Of a stretch of 64,000 bases of DNA, positions 29,199 through 40,076 are shown in pieces. The stretch comes from Sphingobacteriaceae bacterium (GTDB taxonomy: Bacteria; Bacteroidota; Bacteroidia; B-17B0; Aurantibacillaceae). Both the position numbers and the translations under genes were made by a program. Position 1 is the stretch's first letter, and the number at the start of each line of letters is the position of its first letter. Where the stretch lies: NCBI GenBank assembly GCA_016709575.1, contig JADJMM010000006.1, forward strand, positions 62,001 through 126,000, read 5' to 3'. Under the pieces are notes generated by a model. The model saw only the letters and a list, made by a program, of their open reading frames with translations. It had not been told where the DNA came from and made no database searches.

Positions 29199-31208
29199 AT
29201 GAGATTAAAAATTACCGCAATTTTTTTAATTGCATTAGGAGCTAAATTAACTTCACAAACTATTGGTGTTAATTTATCTTACATCGATTCATCGTATAAA
29301 CCACAAGCAGATTTTTATAAATTCTGTAATGGAAAATGGTTAAAGACTACAAAGATTCCGGATAGCGATTCACGTTGGGGAAGCTTTAATGAAATTAACG
29401 AACGTAATCTTGGTAATATTAAAACCATTTTAAATTCGGTTTCAACAAACACAACGGCTAAACCTGGTAGTGATGTGCAAAAACTCCGCGATTTTTATTT
29501 AACAGCAATGGACTCTGTTAAGGCAGAGAAAATGGGATTGAGTCCTATTAAACCACAACTCGCAAAAATTGATGCTGTTAAAACTTCTGATGATTTAATT
29601 AAGTTAATGGCTGAATTCCGAAAAAAAGGAATTGGTAGTTTTATTGGTTTTGACGTAGAGGTAGATTTAAAAAACAGCAATCGTTATTTAATTTATCTTG
29701 GGCAAACAGGTTATACTTTACCTGACCGTGATTATTATTATTTACCGCAATTTGAATCTATCCGTACAGCTTATCAATTACATTTAAATAAAATGTTTGA
29801 GATATTAGGCTTTAAAACTGAAGGTGCTGAAGCAAACGGAAAAAAAGTTTTCGAAATGGAAAAAGCTTTAGCTTCAAAAGCTATGAATGCAGCAGCTCAA
29901 CGCGATGTTCAAAAACAGTACAATCCATATTCTAAAGTTGATTTAATTAAATCAATGCCTAATTTAAATTTTGGTTTATATTTCACAGCATTAGGTGTTA
30001 AGATGCCGGATACATTAATTGTAGCGCATGTTGATTATTATACTGAGTTAAATACTTTGGTTAAGAGTTATTCTATTAATGATTGGAAAACATTTTTTGA
30101 AATGGAAATTAATTCACGATGCATCACCATATTTATCGTCTAATGCTGTTGTAGAAAATTTTAATTTTTTCGGAAAAACGTTAAGTGGTGCAAAGCAAAT
30201 GAAGCCGCGCTGGAAAAGAGCACAAGCTGAAGTTAATAAATCGGTAGGTGAAATTCTAGGAAAACTTTATGTTGAATCTTATTTTAATAAGGATGCAAAG
30301 GAGAAAGTAAAACGTATGGTTGATAATTTAGTAGCAGCTTACCGCGAACGAATTGCAAGTCGTACTTGGATGAATGAATCAACAAAAAAACAAGCTAACT
30401 TAAAATTAGACAAGCTAATCCGGAAATTTGGTTTCCCTGATACTTGGAAAGATTACAGTGCACTCATTATTAAAAAAGAAAGTTATTGGTCAAATGTTGT
30501 AGCTTCATCTGAATTCGAAACAAAACGCAAATTAAATAAGCTTCCTAAACCAGTGGATAAAATGGAGTGGGGTATGACACCACCAACGGTTAATGCTTAT
30601 TATAATCCAACTACAAACGAAATTGCATTCCCAGCAGGCATTATGCAAGTTCCGTTTTTCGATTATGAAGCTGACGATGCATTTAATTATGGGGTAATGG
30701 GTTCAATTATTGGTCACGAATTAACACACGGTTTCGATGATCAAGGTTCGCAATTTGATGCGGATGGTAATTTAAAAATGTGGTGGACAGAAGAAGACTA
30801 CAAAAATTTCACAGCTAAAAGAAATTTATAATTGATCAGTTTAATGCCTTTGTAGCTATTGATACTTTACATGTAAACGGCGAATTAACCCAAGGTGAAA
30901 ACATTGCCGATTTAGGTGGTTTAACTATGGCTTACTATGCTTATAAAAAGTCTTTAAATGGTAAAAAGTCACCCGTTATGGCAGGCTTTACAGGTGAACA
31001 ACGCTTTTTTATGGCTTGGGCACAAGGTTGGAAAAATTTAGCCAGAGATGCAGCTGAAAAGCAGCTATTAGCAACCGACCCACATGCTCCCGGTAAATTC
31101 AGAGGATTTGCTCCATTAACCAATATGCCAGAGTTTTACGAAGCATTCAATATTAAAGAAACCGACCCAATGTATCGTAAACCAGAGGTAAGAGTTGAAA
31201 TTTGGTAA
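29199..31208 (+). CDS. M13 family zinc metallopeptidase, secreted (two frameshifts)
   Basis: About 670 residues, the normal M13 (neprilysin/PepO) length. A signal peptide (MRLKITAIFLIALGAKLTSQ) exports it. N-terminal domain: QADFYKFCNGKWLKTTKIP. Catalytic domain: INAYYNPTTNEI-like segment (VNAYYNPTTNEIAFPAGIMQ), zinc motif IIGHELTHGFDDQGSQFD (HExxH), third ligand region GENIADLGGLTMAYYAY, and the substrate-binding end PMYRKPEVRVEIW. Indels near 30100 (in the T-run of ACATTTTTTG) and near 30822 shift the frame; both joins keep family sequence (LKWKLIHDASPYLSSN; KFIIDQFNAFVAIDTLHVNGE). Predicted periplasmic or surface oligopeptidase. Confidence 0.93.
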
Positions 31209-31280
31209 CTAAGTAAAAGTATCGTTCCACACTTGGAAAGATATGATTCACTCAATGTTAATAATAGTTTAATACCAAAA

Positions 31281-31312
31281 TTTTGACCAAAAGTTAATTA
31301 TTCTTATATTCG
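31281..31312 (+). promoter_or_regulatory. Promoter, TTTTG-N19-TATATTCG
   Basis: A -33 TTTTG (31281-31285), a 19-nt spacer and a -7 TATATTCG (31305-31312) give the Bacteroidota housekeeping layout with one mismatch in the -7 box. The ATG follows 12 nt later, at 31325. Confidence 0.5.
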
Positions 31313-31324
31313 CAACTTAATTGT

Positions 31325-32286
31325 ATGATTAAAAGGCTCTTAGCAATAATCTGTTTTTTCTCTGCCGTAACTGCCGTTTCGCAGAACTTTATTCGTCCGA
31401 ATGAATGGAAAAAGTACCGTAAGGAAGTTTACGGTAGCGTTGGCGCGGCGAACTTTTAGGTGATTTAGGTGGTTTAAATAAAATCGGTACAGATTATAGT
31501 CCCGTTGACTTAGAATTTACCGAAACCCGTACAGCATTTCAATTGGGTTACAGGTATAAAGTTGCGAAGTGGTTTAACTTAAGCACTCAATTCAATTATT
31601 TAATTGTAAGAGGTGATGATAAGCTTACGCAAGAGAAATTCCGTAGCAATAGAAATCTCAATTTCAAATCAAACATTTTTGAATTAAGCGGAAGATTAGA
31701 GTTTGTTTACATGGCGAATCGCGTTGGACATCGTTATGGTATCAAACGTACATTAAGCCGTCGTATGAAAAACCGTTCATGGGACTTTACAGCTTTTGTT
31801 GGCTTTGGTGGTTTTTATTATAATCCAAAAGCAAGAGATGGAAAAGGCACTTGGCAGAAATTAAAACAATACCATACCGAAGGTCAAGGTTTAGAAGGCG
31901 GTCCAAAACAATATAAAAACTATTCTATTTGTATCCCAATGGGTGTTGCTTACCGTATTTATTTTAACCGAAAAGTTTGTGTTGGTTTGGAATTTAATTT
32001 CAGAAAAACATTTACCGATTACATTGATGATGTTAGTGGAATGTATTACGATAAGAATGAAATTAATAAAGCCTATGGTCCTCAAGCCGCTTATTTTGCT
32101 GACCCAAATTTAGGACTTAACCCTGGTCAAACTACAGGCTTCGACCCAACTCCTGGAACTACAGTTAAGGAACCACAAATGAGAGGTGATTCTAAACAGA
32201 AGGATGCTTACATGAGCCTTCAGTTAACTGTTGGTTATATCATCAAACAAAAACGTGGTAAAACCCGTTTAAGATCTAAATTTTAG
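31325..32286 (+). CDS. Outer-membrane beta-barrel protein (frameshifted)
   Basis: About 320 residues as a composite. From ATG 31325 a signal peptide reads MIKRLLAIICFFSAVTAVSQ, then FIRPNEWKKYRKEVYGSVGAANF. A T is missing near 31457, after which LGDLGGLNKIGTDYSPVDLE resumes. The body has the alternating aromatic/basic strands of Bacteroidota barrel proteins (FQLGYRYKVAKWFNLSTQFN, YRIYFNRKVCVGLEFNFRKT, YISL-like closing strand MSLQLTVGYIIKQK). It resembles DUF6089/OmpW-sized barrels, but I cannot assign the exact family. Role in the outer membrane unknown. Confidence 0.75.
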
Positions 32287-32306
32287 AAATCATTTATTTA
32301 TTATAA

Positions 32307-32346
32307 TGCCATTTTGACATTTTTATAGTGTTGGCATAGCTTTTGA
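32307..32346 (+). promoter_or_regulatory. Sigma-54-like promoter with upstream palindrome for htpG
   Basis: TTGGCA at 32331 and TTTTGA at 32341 place GG and GA exactly 10 nt apart, the -24/-12 spacing of RpoN promoters (GG-N10-GC), with the expected start about 12 nt further on, just before ATG 32371. Upstream, TGCCATTTTGACA (32307-32319) is a near-palindrome (TGNCA-NNN-TGACA) that may bind an activator. Inference from motif match only. Confidence 0.5.
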
Positions 32347-32370
32347 CTTAATTCAGAAAAAAAGAATACA

Positions 32371-34259
32371 ATGGGAACAATTAAAGTACAAACCGAGAAC
32401 ATCTTTCCGATAATTAAAAAATTTCTTTACAGTGACAATGAAATTTTTCTCCGTGAGTTAGTTAGTAATGCTGTGGACGCTTCACAAAAACTAAAAGCCC
32501 TTTCTTCAATGGGTGAGTTTAAAGGAACTTTAGGAAGTCTTCGCGTTGAAGTTATAGTTGATAAGGCAGCAGGAACAATTACCATAAAAGATAATGGTAT
32601 TGGTATGACCTCTGAAGAAATTGAAAAATACATTACTCAAATTGCCTTTAGTGGTGCTGAGGAATTTGTAAATAAATACAAAGACAAAGTAGATAAGAAT
32701 GTTGTTATTGGGCATTTCGGTTTAGGATTTTATTCTGCCTTTATGGTGGCTAAGAAGGTTGAGATTTTTAGCTTGTCTTATAAAGAAAATGCAAAAGCTA
32801 TTCGTTGGGAATGTGATGGTAGTCCGGAATACCAAATGGAAGATATCGCTACCAAAACAGAAAGAGGAACTGATATTGTTTTACATATTGCTGATGATTG
32901 TTTAGAATATTTGGAGACTACTAAAATTGAAGGCCTCTTAAAAAAGTATTGCAAGTTTTTACCTGTTGAAATTAAATTCGGAACACGAAAAGAATTTATC
33001 CCCACCGAAGAAAAAGATAAAGACGGAAAAGCAGTTCAGAAAGAAATTGAAACAGATAATATCATTAATAATCCAACACCGGCGTGGACTAAAAAACCAG
33101 CTGAATTAACTGATGAAGATTATAAAAGTTTTTATCACGAATTGTATCCTATGCAATTCGAAGAGCCTTTATTCAATATTCATTTAAATGTCGATTACCC
33201 TTTTAACCTAACAGGTATTTTATATTTCCCACGACTTTCCAATAAATTGGAAATGCCTAAGGATAGAATTCAATTGTACAGCAATCAGGTTTTTGTAACT
33301 GATAATGTAGAAAATATAGTTCCTGATTTTTTAACGCTTTTAAGAGGTGTGATTGATAGTCCGGATATACCTTTAAACGTTAGTCGTAGTTATTTACAAG
33401 CTGATAGTAATGTGAAAAAGATTTCTTCTCATATCACTAAAAAAGTGGCTGACAAATTAGAAGAGTTGTTTAAAAAAGATCGTGCTGATTTTGAAAAGAA
33501 ATGGGATGATATAAAAGTATTTGTTCAGTACGGAATGATGAGTGACGAAAAGTTTTTCGAGAAAGCTAAGAACTTCGCCTTATTCAAAAATACAGAAGGT
33601 AAATATTTCACCTTTGAAGAATATGAAAATCACGTAAAGGGCAATCAAACTGATACAGATAAGAGGATAATTTATTTATATACAACAAACGTATCAGAAC
33701 AACACGCTTATATTGACGCAGCAAAGAGTAGGGGTTACGATGTTATTTTAATGGAAACCATGATTGATGCGCATTACATTAATCAATTAGAAAGTAAATT
33801 AAAGGACACATCATTTGTTAGAGTGGATTCAGACACGGTAGATAAATTAATTAAGAAGGATGAAAAACAACCGAGTAAATTATCTGAAGAACAAAATAAA
33901 AAATTACAACCCGTAATTGAAGGCGTGGTTCCTAAAGAACAATTTATGGTGGTGTTTGAAAGTTTAAGCGAGAAAGATGCACCGATGCTAATTACCCGTC
34001 CCGAATTTATGCGCCGCATGAAAGATATGAATGCTCTAGGTGGAGGAGGAATGAATTTTTACGGCAAACTTGCCGAGATGTATAATTTGGTGGTGAACTC
34101 AAATCACCCATTAATTTCAAGACTTCTTAGCGAAACGAATGCTGATAAAAGCAGACTTTAGCTAAGCAGGCAAGTGATTTAGCATTGCTCTCTCAAGGTT
34201 TGTTAAAAGGCGAGCAATTAACTAGTTTTATTAAGCGTTCGGTTGAATTAATTGATTAA
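32371..34259 (+). CDS. htpG: Molecular chaperone HtpG (Hsp90) (frameshifted near the end)
   Basis: About 629 residues as a composite. GHKL ATPase domain: FLRELVSNAVDASQKL, IKDNGIGMTSEEIEKY, VIGHFGLGFYSAFMVAKKV. The middle domain includes DIPLNVSRSYLQAD; the C-terminal dimerisation region ends in ALLSQGLLKGEQLTSFIKRS. One A is missing in the AAAA run near 34150 (DKSRL-stop in one frame, DKKQTLAKQASDL in the correct one), so the true stop is 34259. It is an ATP-dependent cytoplasmic chaperone of stress response. The sigma-54-like promoter just upstream suggests regulated, stress-linked expression. Confidence 0.95.
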
Positions 34260-34392
34260 CGAAATTGCGTAAATAGCTCTTTCCCATAAAATTAGCTTCT
34301 TTACTTAAACTAATCATTTATCGCTCATAATTTTTTGAATCTAAATGATTTTTAAGAGTGGTTTTTTGTATTTTTAATCAAAATAAAAATCT

Positions 34393-35232
34393 ATGAAGAA
34401 AATTTACTTATCCTTATTATTAATAGCTGCGTTTGGTTTTAACTCAAATGCTCAATCAGTTCCAACTTGTTCTTTAAACCCTGTGTTTGTAGCTTCAAAC
34501 AGTGTTGGTATTTCGCCTGACAGCGCTACCAATTTTATTTCAGGAACAGTTGGTTTACCTTATGTTCAAAACATAACCGTAAAAGTTCCTTTGGATACAA
34601 TCTCTTTCAGCGTTAAATTTTGCTTTAACCGTTTTGTGTTAAGTAATCCTACAGGAACTGTAAACTATGGTTTACCTCCGGGATTAAACTTTGGTTCTTC
34701 AACACCGGTAGTTGCAAATGGTACAATTAATTCTGCACCATCATTAAAGTTTCCGGGTAATGCTAATAACTGTGCTTCAATTTATGGAACGCCAACTGTA
34801 CCGGGTTCTTACACTTTACATTTACAAGTTGATGCCTATGCAACTGTTCAACCTTTTGGAAATTGCTCAAGCACACCAAATATTACAGGTGGAACAAATG
34901 TATCAACCCAGCAATTAGATTATTATGTAATTAATATCGCTCCTTCTGTTGGTTTAAAGGAAATTGGCAAGAATACTTTCAATCTTGAAAATGTTCCAAA
35001 CCCATTTACTAATTCAACTACAATTCGTTTCTTCTTAGCTGACGAAGGAATGGCGAAATTAGAAGTACATAACATGTTAGGTAAATTGGTTTACGCAACT
35101 GATATTAACGGACAGTTAGGTAATAACGAATATGTATTTAACGGAAAAAATTTAAGCAATGGTATGTATTTCTATACCATTAAATACAAGAATTTCTCTG
35201 AAACTAAACGAATGATTTTGTATACGAACTAA
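34393..35232 (+). CDS. T9SS type A sorting domain-containing secreted protein
   Basis: 279 residues, intact. Signal peptide MKKIYLSLLLIAAFGFNSNA before QSVPTC. The middle (about residues 25-185) is beta-rich with putative-Ig character (FISGTVGLPYVQNITVKVP), a pattern often seen in Bacteroidota exported proteins. The last 80 or so residues are a type A T9SS sorting tail: NVPNPFTNSTTIRFFLADEG, LEVHNMLGKLVY, LSNGMYFYTIKYKN, KRMIL. Expected to be released or anchored at the surface after tail removal. It ends 4 bp before rnz, so the two may share a transcript despite unrelated roles. Confidence 0.85.
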   Translation: MKKIYLSLLLIAAFGFNSNAQSVPTCSLNPVFVASNSVGISPDSATNFISGTVGLPYVQNITVKVPLDTISFSVKFCFNRFVLSNPTGTVNYGLPPGLNFGSSTPVVANGTINSAPSLKFPGNANNCASIYGTPTVPGSYTLHLQVDAYATVQPFGNCSSTPNITGGTNVSTQQLDYYVINIAPSVGLKEIGKNTFNLENVPNPFTNSTTIRFFLADEGMAKLEVHNMLGKLVYATDINGQLGNNEYVFNGKNLSNGMYFYTIKYKNFSETKRMILYTN

Positions 35233-35236
35233 TTTA

Positions 35237-36157
35237 ATGCAACGTCAGTCCTTCGATTTATTAATATTAGGTAGCAGTTCAGCTGCGCCAACACCTAAAA
35301 GAAATCCTTCCGCTCAGTTACTAAATGTAGCTGAGCGTTTTTTATTGATTGACTGCGGAGAGGCCACCCAAATTCAATTAAGAAAATACAAAACCAAATT
35401 CCAGAAAATAGATCATATTTTTATTTCCCATTTACATGGCGATCACTTTTTGGGTCTGCCAGGATTTTTAGCCAGCATGCATTTATTAGGACGAAAACAA
35501 GAATTACATATTTATTGTCCGAAAGAATTAAAAGGTATTATAGATTTGCTGAATAATGTTTCTGAAACGCGAATGAATTATGAAATTAAATGGCACTTCA
35601 CAAAAGATGACGGTTTAAATTTATTGTTTGAGGATGATAAAGTTGAAGTACATTCTTTCCCAATGAAACACCGTATTTTTTGTACAGGCTTTTTGGTGAA
35701 GGAAAAACCACTGCTTCGGAAAATCGATAAAGACAAACTTGATAAAAATAAAATCTCTACAGCTGAAATAAATAATTTACGTCACGGTTTAGATGTTACC
35801 AACGAAGAAGGAAAAAAGGTAAAGAATAAAGATGTTACCATTGACCCTGAACTCCCACGTAGTTATGCGTATTGCAGCGATACCATTTATGATGAAGAAT
35901 TGATTCCTTATGTAAAAGGTGTTGATTTATTATATCACGAAAGCACTTTTTTAAATGATAAGGCTACACGCGCAGCCGAGACATTCCATTCAACCGCTGA
36001 GCAGGCTGCTAAAATTGCAAAGGCTGCTAAGGTTAAACAATTATTGTTAGGACATTATTCGGCGCGGTATGGCGATTTAGAGCCCTTTATACAGGAGGCC
36101 AGCCCCTTTTTTAAGAACGTATTGTTGGCAAGTGAAGGCAAAAAAATCAAAATTTAG
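35237..36157 (+). CDS. rnz: Ribonuclease Z
   Basis: 306 residues, full length for the short form. Metallo-beta-lactamase fold: LGSSSAAPTPKRNPSAQLL at the N terminus, LIDCGEATQIQLRKY, zinc motif ISHLHGDHFLGLPGFLASM (HxHxDH), YHESTFLNDK and LLGHYSARYGDLEPF for the later ligand His and the substrate-specific segment. It cuts the 3' trailer of tRNA precursors. The start ATG 35237 directly precedes the family's first strand. Confidence 0.94.
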   Translation: MQRQSFDLLILGSSSAAPTPKRNPSAQLLNVAERFLLIDCGEATQIQLRKYKTKFQKIDHIFISHLHGDHFLGLPGFLASMHLLGRKQELHIYCPKELKGIIDLLNNVSETRMNYEIKWHFTKDDGLNLLFEDDKVEVHSFPMKHRIFCTGFLVKEKPLLRKIDKDKLDKNKISTAEINNLRHGLDVTNEEGKKVKNKDVTIDPELPRSYAYCSDTIYDEELIPYVKGVDLLYHESTFLNDKATRAAETFHSTAEQAAKIAKAAKVKQLLLGHYSARYGDLEPFIQEASPFFKNVLLASEGKKIKI

Positions 36158-36188
36158 TTTGTAGAATAGATTTTCTTCCATATTTTTG
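36158..36188 (+). promoter_or_regulatory. Promoter, TTTG-N19-TATTTTTG
   Basis: An exact Bacteroidota-type promoter: -33 TTTG at 36158-36161, 19-nt spacer, -7 TATTTTTG at 36181-36188. It lies upstream of the response-regulator gene, with an expected start near 36195. Confidence 0.6.
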
Positions 36189-36214
36189 TTTAAATTAATT
36201 CTAAATAAGAAAAC

Positions 36215-36891
36215 TTGACAAAAGTCCTTATAGCCGATAAAAATTACCTGAGCCGAGTAGGCGCTGAACTTTTAATAAGCAGCCTTAAAGGTTATGAGTT
36301 ATTGCCGTCAGCTGTTACTGATTTAGATGATTTAAATAAAAAGATTAGCGCGTTATCTCCTGATATTTTAATTCTTGATTTTTATTCTTTAAATCTTTCT
36401 TCGGCCGATATTAAATTATTAAGTCGTAAAAAGAAAAACTTAAAAGTTTTAGCTATTACTGAAGCATTAAGTAAAAATGAAATGAAGACCGCTCTTAATT
36501 CTGGTGTTGATAGTTATTTATTGAAAGAGTGTGACAGAGAAGAAATTATTGAAGCTATTGTTGCTACATTAAATAACGAACGTTTTTTATGGTAAAATTA
36601 CTTCTGTTTTAACTTCTGTTCCTGAAGTTGTAGATACTAAAGCAATGATCAGAACTTACGCTTGCGAAGGTTTTGGTGTTACTGAACGCGAAATTGAAAT
36701 TATAAAATACATTGCCGAAGGTTTATCGAACAAACAAAATTGCAGATAAATTATCGTTAAGCACCCACACCGTAAATACTCACCGTAAAAACATTATGAA
36801 TAAACTGGATGTAAACAATACTGCAGGTATCGTAATGTTCGCTGTTAAAAATCAGCTTTTAGAAACAAATCATTTTTTGTTCTCTAACTAA
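36215..36891 (+). CDS. NarL/LuxR family response regulator (two frameshifts, TTG start)
   Basis: About 225 residues as a composite. Receiver domain: acidic pocket VLIADKNYLSR, phospho-acceptor Asp in DILILDFYSLN, conserved Lys in YLLKECDREEI. The C-terminal LuxR helix-turn-helix is complete once frames are joined: VTEREIEIIKYIAEGLSNKQ then IADKLSLSTHTVNTHRKNIM and NKLDVNNTAGIVMFA. Indels are an extra T near 36590 and an extra base near 36737. No ATG fits; TTG at 36215 begins TKVLIADKN. No histidine kinase is adjacent, so its signal is unknown. Its end overlaps the convergent gene by 4 bp. Confidence 0.87.
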
Positions 36892-38336
36892 TTCATCACA
36901 ATTAATTTTCCGGTTTTTATCACAGTACCTTCTGTTGATTTTATTTTGTAGAAATACGAACCTGTGTTTATCTCTGCGATATTTAATTTGTTTTCGCCTT
37001 TTCTTACATCCGTTTTCAATACAATTTCACCAATTAAATTATACATCACAAGAGTTCCATTTTCGTTTTCTGATTTAACAAATAATTCTTGGGAAGCAGG
37101 ATTAGGATAAACCGTAAAACTATTTTCTTTTTTGAATTCATTTATCCCAGTAAAGCACGCATTGTTATAGGTTAAAATTTTAACGCCACTCCATTCCGAT
37201 CGGAATGGAATATATAAGGGCCACGTGGAGATGTAACACAAATAAATTTGATTTTGATATTTTCCTAAACCCCAGGTTCCGCTACTATCCAATTTACTTC
37301 CATATTGAGAACATGAATCGGGAAGGGCGGGATTAGCAACACTTACTGCCATTAAATCGCTTTTTCCGGCACTCATAAATAACATTTTACATCCGGCATC
37401 AAATTCAATTTCGTTTGTATGGCCCGGACTATTAAACCAAGTGTTAGAAGTTAAATGTGCGTTCCATGGATTCCACCAACCGGTTAAGGAAATATTGGCT
37501 GTATCTTTTATTTTTAATACTTCCATTCCGGCATAATCACAAGCCACATAAACTAAACTGTCATTCAAAACTAAATTATTATAAGCGCGCGGTCGTGTAA
37601 GTAAAGCAGGATTTGAATAACGTCCTGTTTCTTTTAAGTTCGTTTTTGTTGTTGCATTTATAATTCTGAGTCCACCTGCATCGTAACACAAATACACAAT
37701 GCTATTTTTCACTACCATACTTCTTGCATTTATTTTATCAAGTTCAGTTGCATTTGGAGCGTTTTTAGGAAAGTTTACATTTGGAATTATTCTCGACACA
37801 AAAACAGGAGCAGATTTATTGGTAACATCTAAAACTATTAATCCATTTTGCATAGCTGCCAAATAAGCGTAACTACCTTCAACAGCAACAAAACCAGTTC
37901 CGCTGGTTGCAGAAAATGTGTAAACACTTGTAACAGTTGGTGAATTAGGATTTGTAATGTTTACAATTGCCATGCCGCTATTCTGCGCAGTCTTACTAAA
38001 AATATCTCCCAGAGCAAGAAATAAATAGTTCCCTGATTGTGTAACACTGTTTACATCTAAATTATTTAAAGCTGATACAGCAACCGAAGCCGCAAAAACC
38101 GGAAGAGATAAACTTGAAATATTATAAATCTGTAAACCCTGAGCCTTTGCCGCAACATATAAATAAGGTTTTGAAGCTGAACTATCTCTTCGTGCCGACA
38201 TATTATGATTTAGAATTGGAGTAGTCATTGCTTTTTCACCTTGCTTTGTTAAGGTAGCAGGAATTAAACATTGTGAGTGAAGATTCAAGGTAAATAGAAA
38301 TAATAGGGATGCTAAAAGAGGTATAAATTGTTTCAT
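36888..38336 (-). CDS. LVIVD-repeat secreted protein with T9SS type A tail
   Basis: 482 residues from ATG 38336, chosen because it begins a clean signal peptide (MKQFIPLLASLLFLFTLNLHSQ). The body has LVIVD-type beta-propeller repeats: YVAAKAQGLQIYNIS, YLAAMQNGLIVLDVTNKSAPVFV, YLCYDAGGLRIINATTKTN, YVACDYAGMEVLKIKD. A type A sorting tail closes it (FTVYPNPASQELFVKSENEN, MYNLIGEIVLKTDV, NTGSYFYKIKSTEG). LVIVD proteins are surface beta-propellers of unknown ligand. Intact. Confidence 0.85.
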   Translation of the reverse strand: MKQFIPLLASLLFLFTLNLHSQCLIPATLTKQGEKAMTTPILNHNMSARRDSSASKPYLYVAAKAQGLQIYNISSLSLPVFAASVAVSALNNLDVNSVTQSGNYLFLALGDIFSKTAQNSGMAIVNITNPNSPTVTSVYTFSATSGTGFVAVEGSYAYLAAMQNGLIVLDVTNKSAPVFVSRIIPNVNFPKNAPNATELDKINARSMVVKNSIVYLCYDAGGLRIINATTKTNLKETGRYSNPALLTRPRAYNNLVLNDSLVYVACDYAGMEVLKIKDTANISLTGWWNPWNAHLTSNTWFNSPGHTNEIEFDAGCKMLFMSAGKSDLMAVSVANPALPDSCSQYGSKLDSSGTWGLGKYQNQIYLCYISTWPLYIPFRSEWSGVKILTYNNACFTGINEFKKENSFTVYPNPASQELFVKSENENGTLVMYNLIGEIVLKTDVRKGENKLNIAEINTGSYFYKIKSTEGTVIKTGKLIVMN

Positions 38337-38482
38337 GCTATAAGGTTTAATGTATGACTTTGAAAATGTATCTAAGTTTAATCTAAAGTAATAAAAATAA
38401 TTCATAGTTAACTTAATGATTATCAGTAGTTTAAATTGATTTATTTTTGCTTATATTTGCGGGCTAATTTTATTAAAAACAC

Positions 38483-39444
38483 ATGACGTATCTTGATTTT
38501 GAAAAGCCGGTTGAAGAGTTAGAGAAAGAGCTCGAAAAGCTGAAGGAGATGGCTACAAAAAGCAAAGTCGATTTATCTAAATCGATTACCGAATTAGAAG
38601 GAAAAGTTCAGGAAAAAATTGTTGAATTATACAGCAACTTAACCCCATGGCAACGCGTGCAAGTGTCTCGTCATCCAGACAGACCTTATACACTTGCTTA
38701 TATCGATCACGTATCTAACAAAACATTTATGGAACTGCATGGCGATCGCACCGTTGGTGATGATAAAGCTATGGTTGGAGGTTTTGGTGACGTAGATGGG
38801 CAGACCGTTATGTTTATTGGTCAGCAAAAAGGTATTAATACCAAGATGCGTCAGATTCGTCGTTTTGGTATGGCGAATCCTGAAGGTTACAGAAAAGCGT
38901 TGCGCTTAATGAAACTGGCTGAGAAATTCAATAAACCTATTGTAACATTTATTGATACACCAGGTGCTTATCCTGGATTAGAAGCTGAAGAGCGTGGACA
39001 AGGTGAAGCCATTGCAAGAAACTTATTAGAGATGGCGCAATTGAAAGTACCTGTCATCTGTATATTGTTGGAGAAGGCGCGAGTGGTGGAGCTTTAGGAA
39101 TTGGTATTGGTGATAAAGTATTAATGTTAGAGAACACATGGTATTCTGTAATCTCTCCTGAATCGTGTTCATCCATTCTATGGAGAAGCTGGAGCTTTAA
39201 AGAAACTGCAGCAGCAGCATTAAAATTAACTGCTGATGACATGAGTAAAAATGGTTTGATTGACGGAATGATAAAAGAACCTGTTGGAGGCGCACACCGT
39301 AATCAATTAGCAACTTTTGAAACAGTGAAACAAGAAATTCTTAAACATCTTGCAACATTAAAAAAATTAAGTCCGGAAGAACGCATTAACCAACGCATTG
39401 ATAAATTCAGCGCGATGGGTGTTGTTCACGAATTAGACGCGTAA
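38483..39444 (+). CDS. accA: Acetyl-CoA carboxylase carboxyltransferase subunit alpha (frameshifted)
   Basis: About 320 residues as a composite, normal length. N-terminal coiled segment (FEKPVEELEKELEKLKEMA), WQRVQVSRHPDRPYTLAYID, then the crotonase-like core: IDTPGAYPGLEAEERGQGEA and, after an indel near 39058, IVGEGASGGALGIGIGDKVL, WYSVISPESCSSILW. It transfers carboxyl from biotin to acetyl-CoA in fatty-acid synthesis, together with AccD, which is not in this window. Essential, so the break is probably a sequence error. A TATATTTG -7-like box lies at 38452-38459. Confidence 0.95.
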
Positions 39445-39484
39445 AAAAATTCAAAATTTATAATTAAACATTTAAAATTTCATT

Positions 39485-40049
39485 ATGGCAGACACAGGCG
39501 ATATTAACATTGGTTCAGTAATTCGTTTTAACGGAGAATTAATGCAGATCATGGAATACCAACATCGTACTCCCGGTAACTTACGTGCATTTTACCAAGC
39601 GAAAATGCGCAGCTTTAAAAACAGGAAAACAAATTGAAAACCGTTTTCGCAGTGGTGAGTTAGTAGATGTAGTGCGTGTTGATTACAAACAAATGCAATT
39701 TATTTATCCTGAAGGAGAATTTGCTGTTGTAATGGATAACACTACTTACGAGCAAACACATATCCCAATGATTCTTTTTGGTGATGCCGGAAAATTTTTG
39801 AAAGAAGGAATGGAAGTAAAAATAAGTTTTGAAGGTGATGAAGTTATTTTAGCTGAAGCTCCAACTTTTGTTGAGTGTCAAATTACTTACACAGAACCAG
39901 GTGTTAAAGGTGATACTGCAACTAACACATTGAAACCTGCAACAGTTGATAGTGGTAGCGAAATTAAAGTCCCTTTATTTATGAATGAAGGAGATTGGGT
40001 TAAAATTGATACCCGCACAGGAGCATACGTAGAAAGAATTAAGAAATAA
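39485..40049 (+). CDS. efp: Elongation factor P (frameshifted)
   Basis: About 188 residues as a composite. Starts MADTGDINIGSVIRFNGELM at ATG 39485. An indel near 39605 separates FYQAKMRS from LKTGKQIENRFRSGELVDVV. C-terminal domains: FIYPEGEFAVVMDNTTYEQ and EPGVKGDTATNTLKPATVDS, which is the family signature. EF-P relieves ribosome stalling at proline runs. In the tip loop the usual HVKPGKGGAF is HRTPGNLRAF, so the Lys modified in E. coli is Asn here, with an Arg two residues on. Translated 40 bp after accA on the same strand, possibly in one transcript. Confidence 0.94.
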
Positions 40050-40076
40050 ATACAAGTTGCAACACTTAAAAAACTT

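Noticed and set aside
30941..31123. Antisense ORF over the M13 peptidase end
   Set aside because: It is a reverse-strand shadow; the plus-strand frame encodes the conserved ENIAD(L)GG and C-terminal segments.
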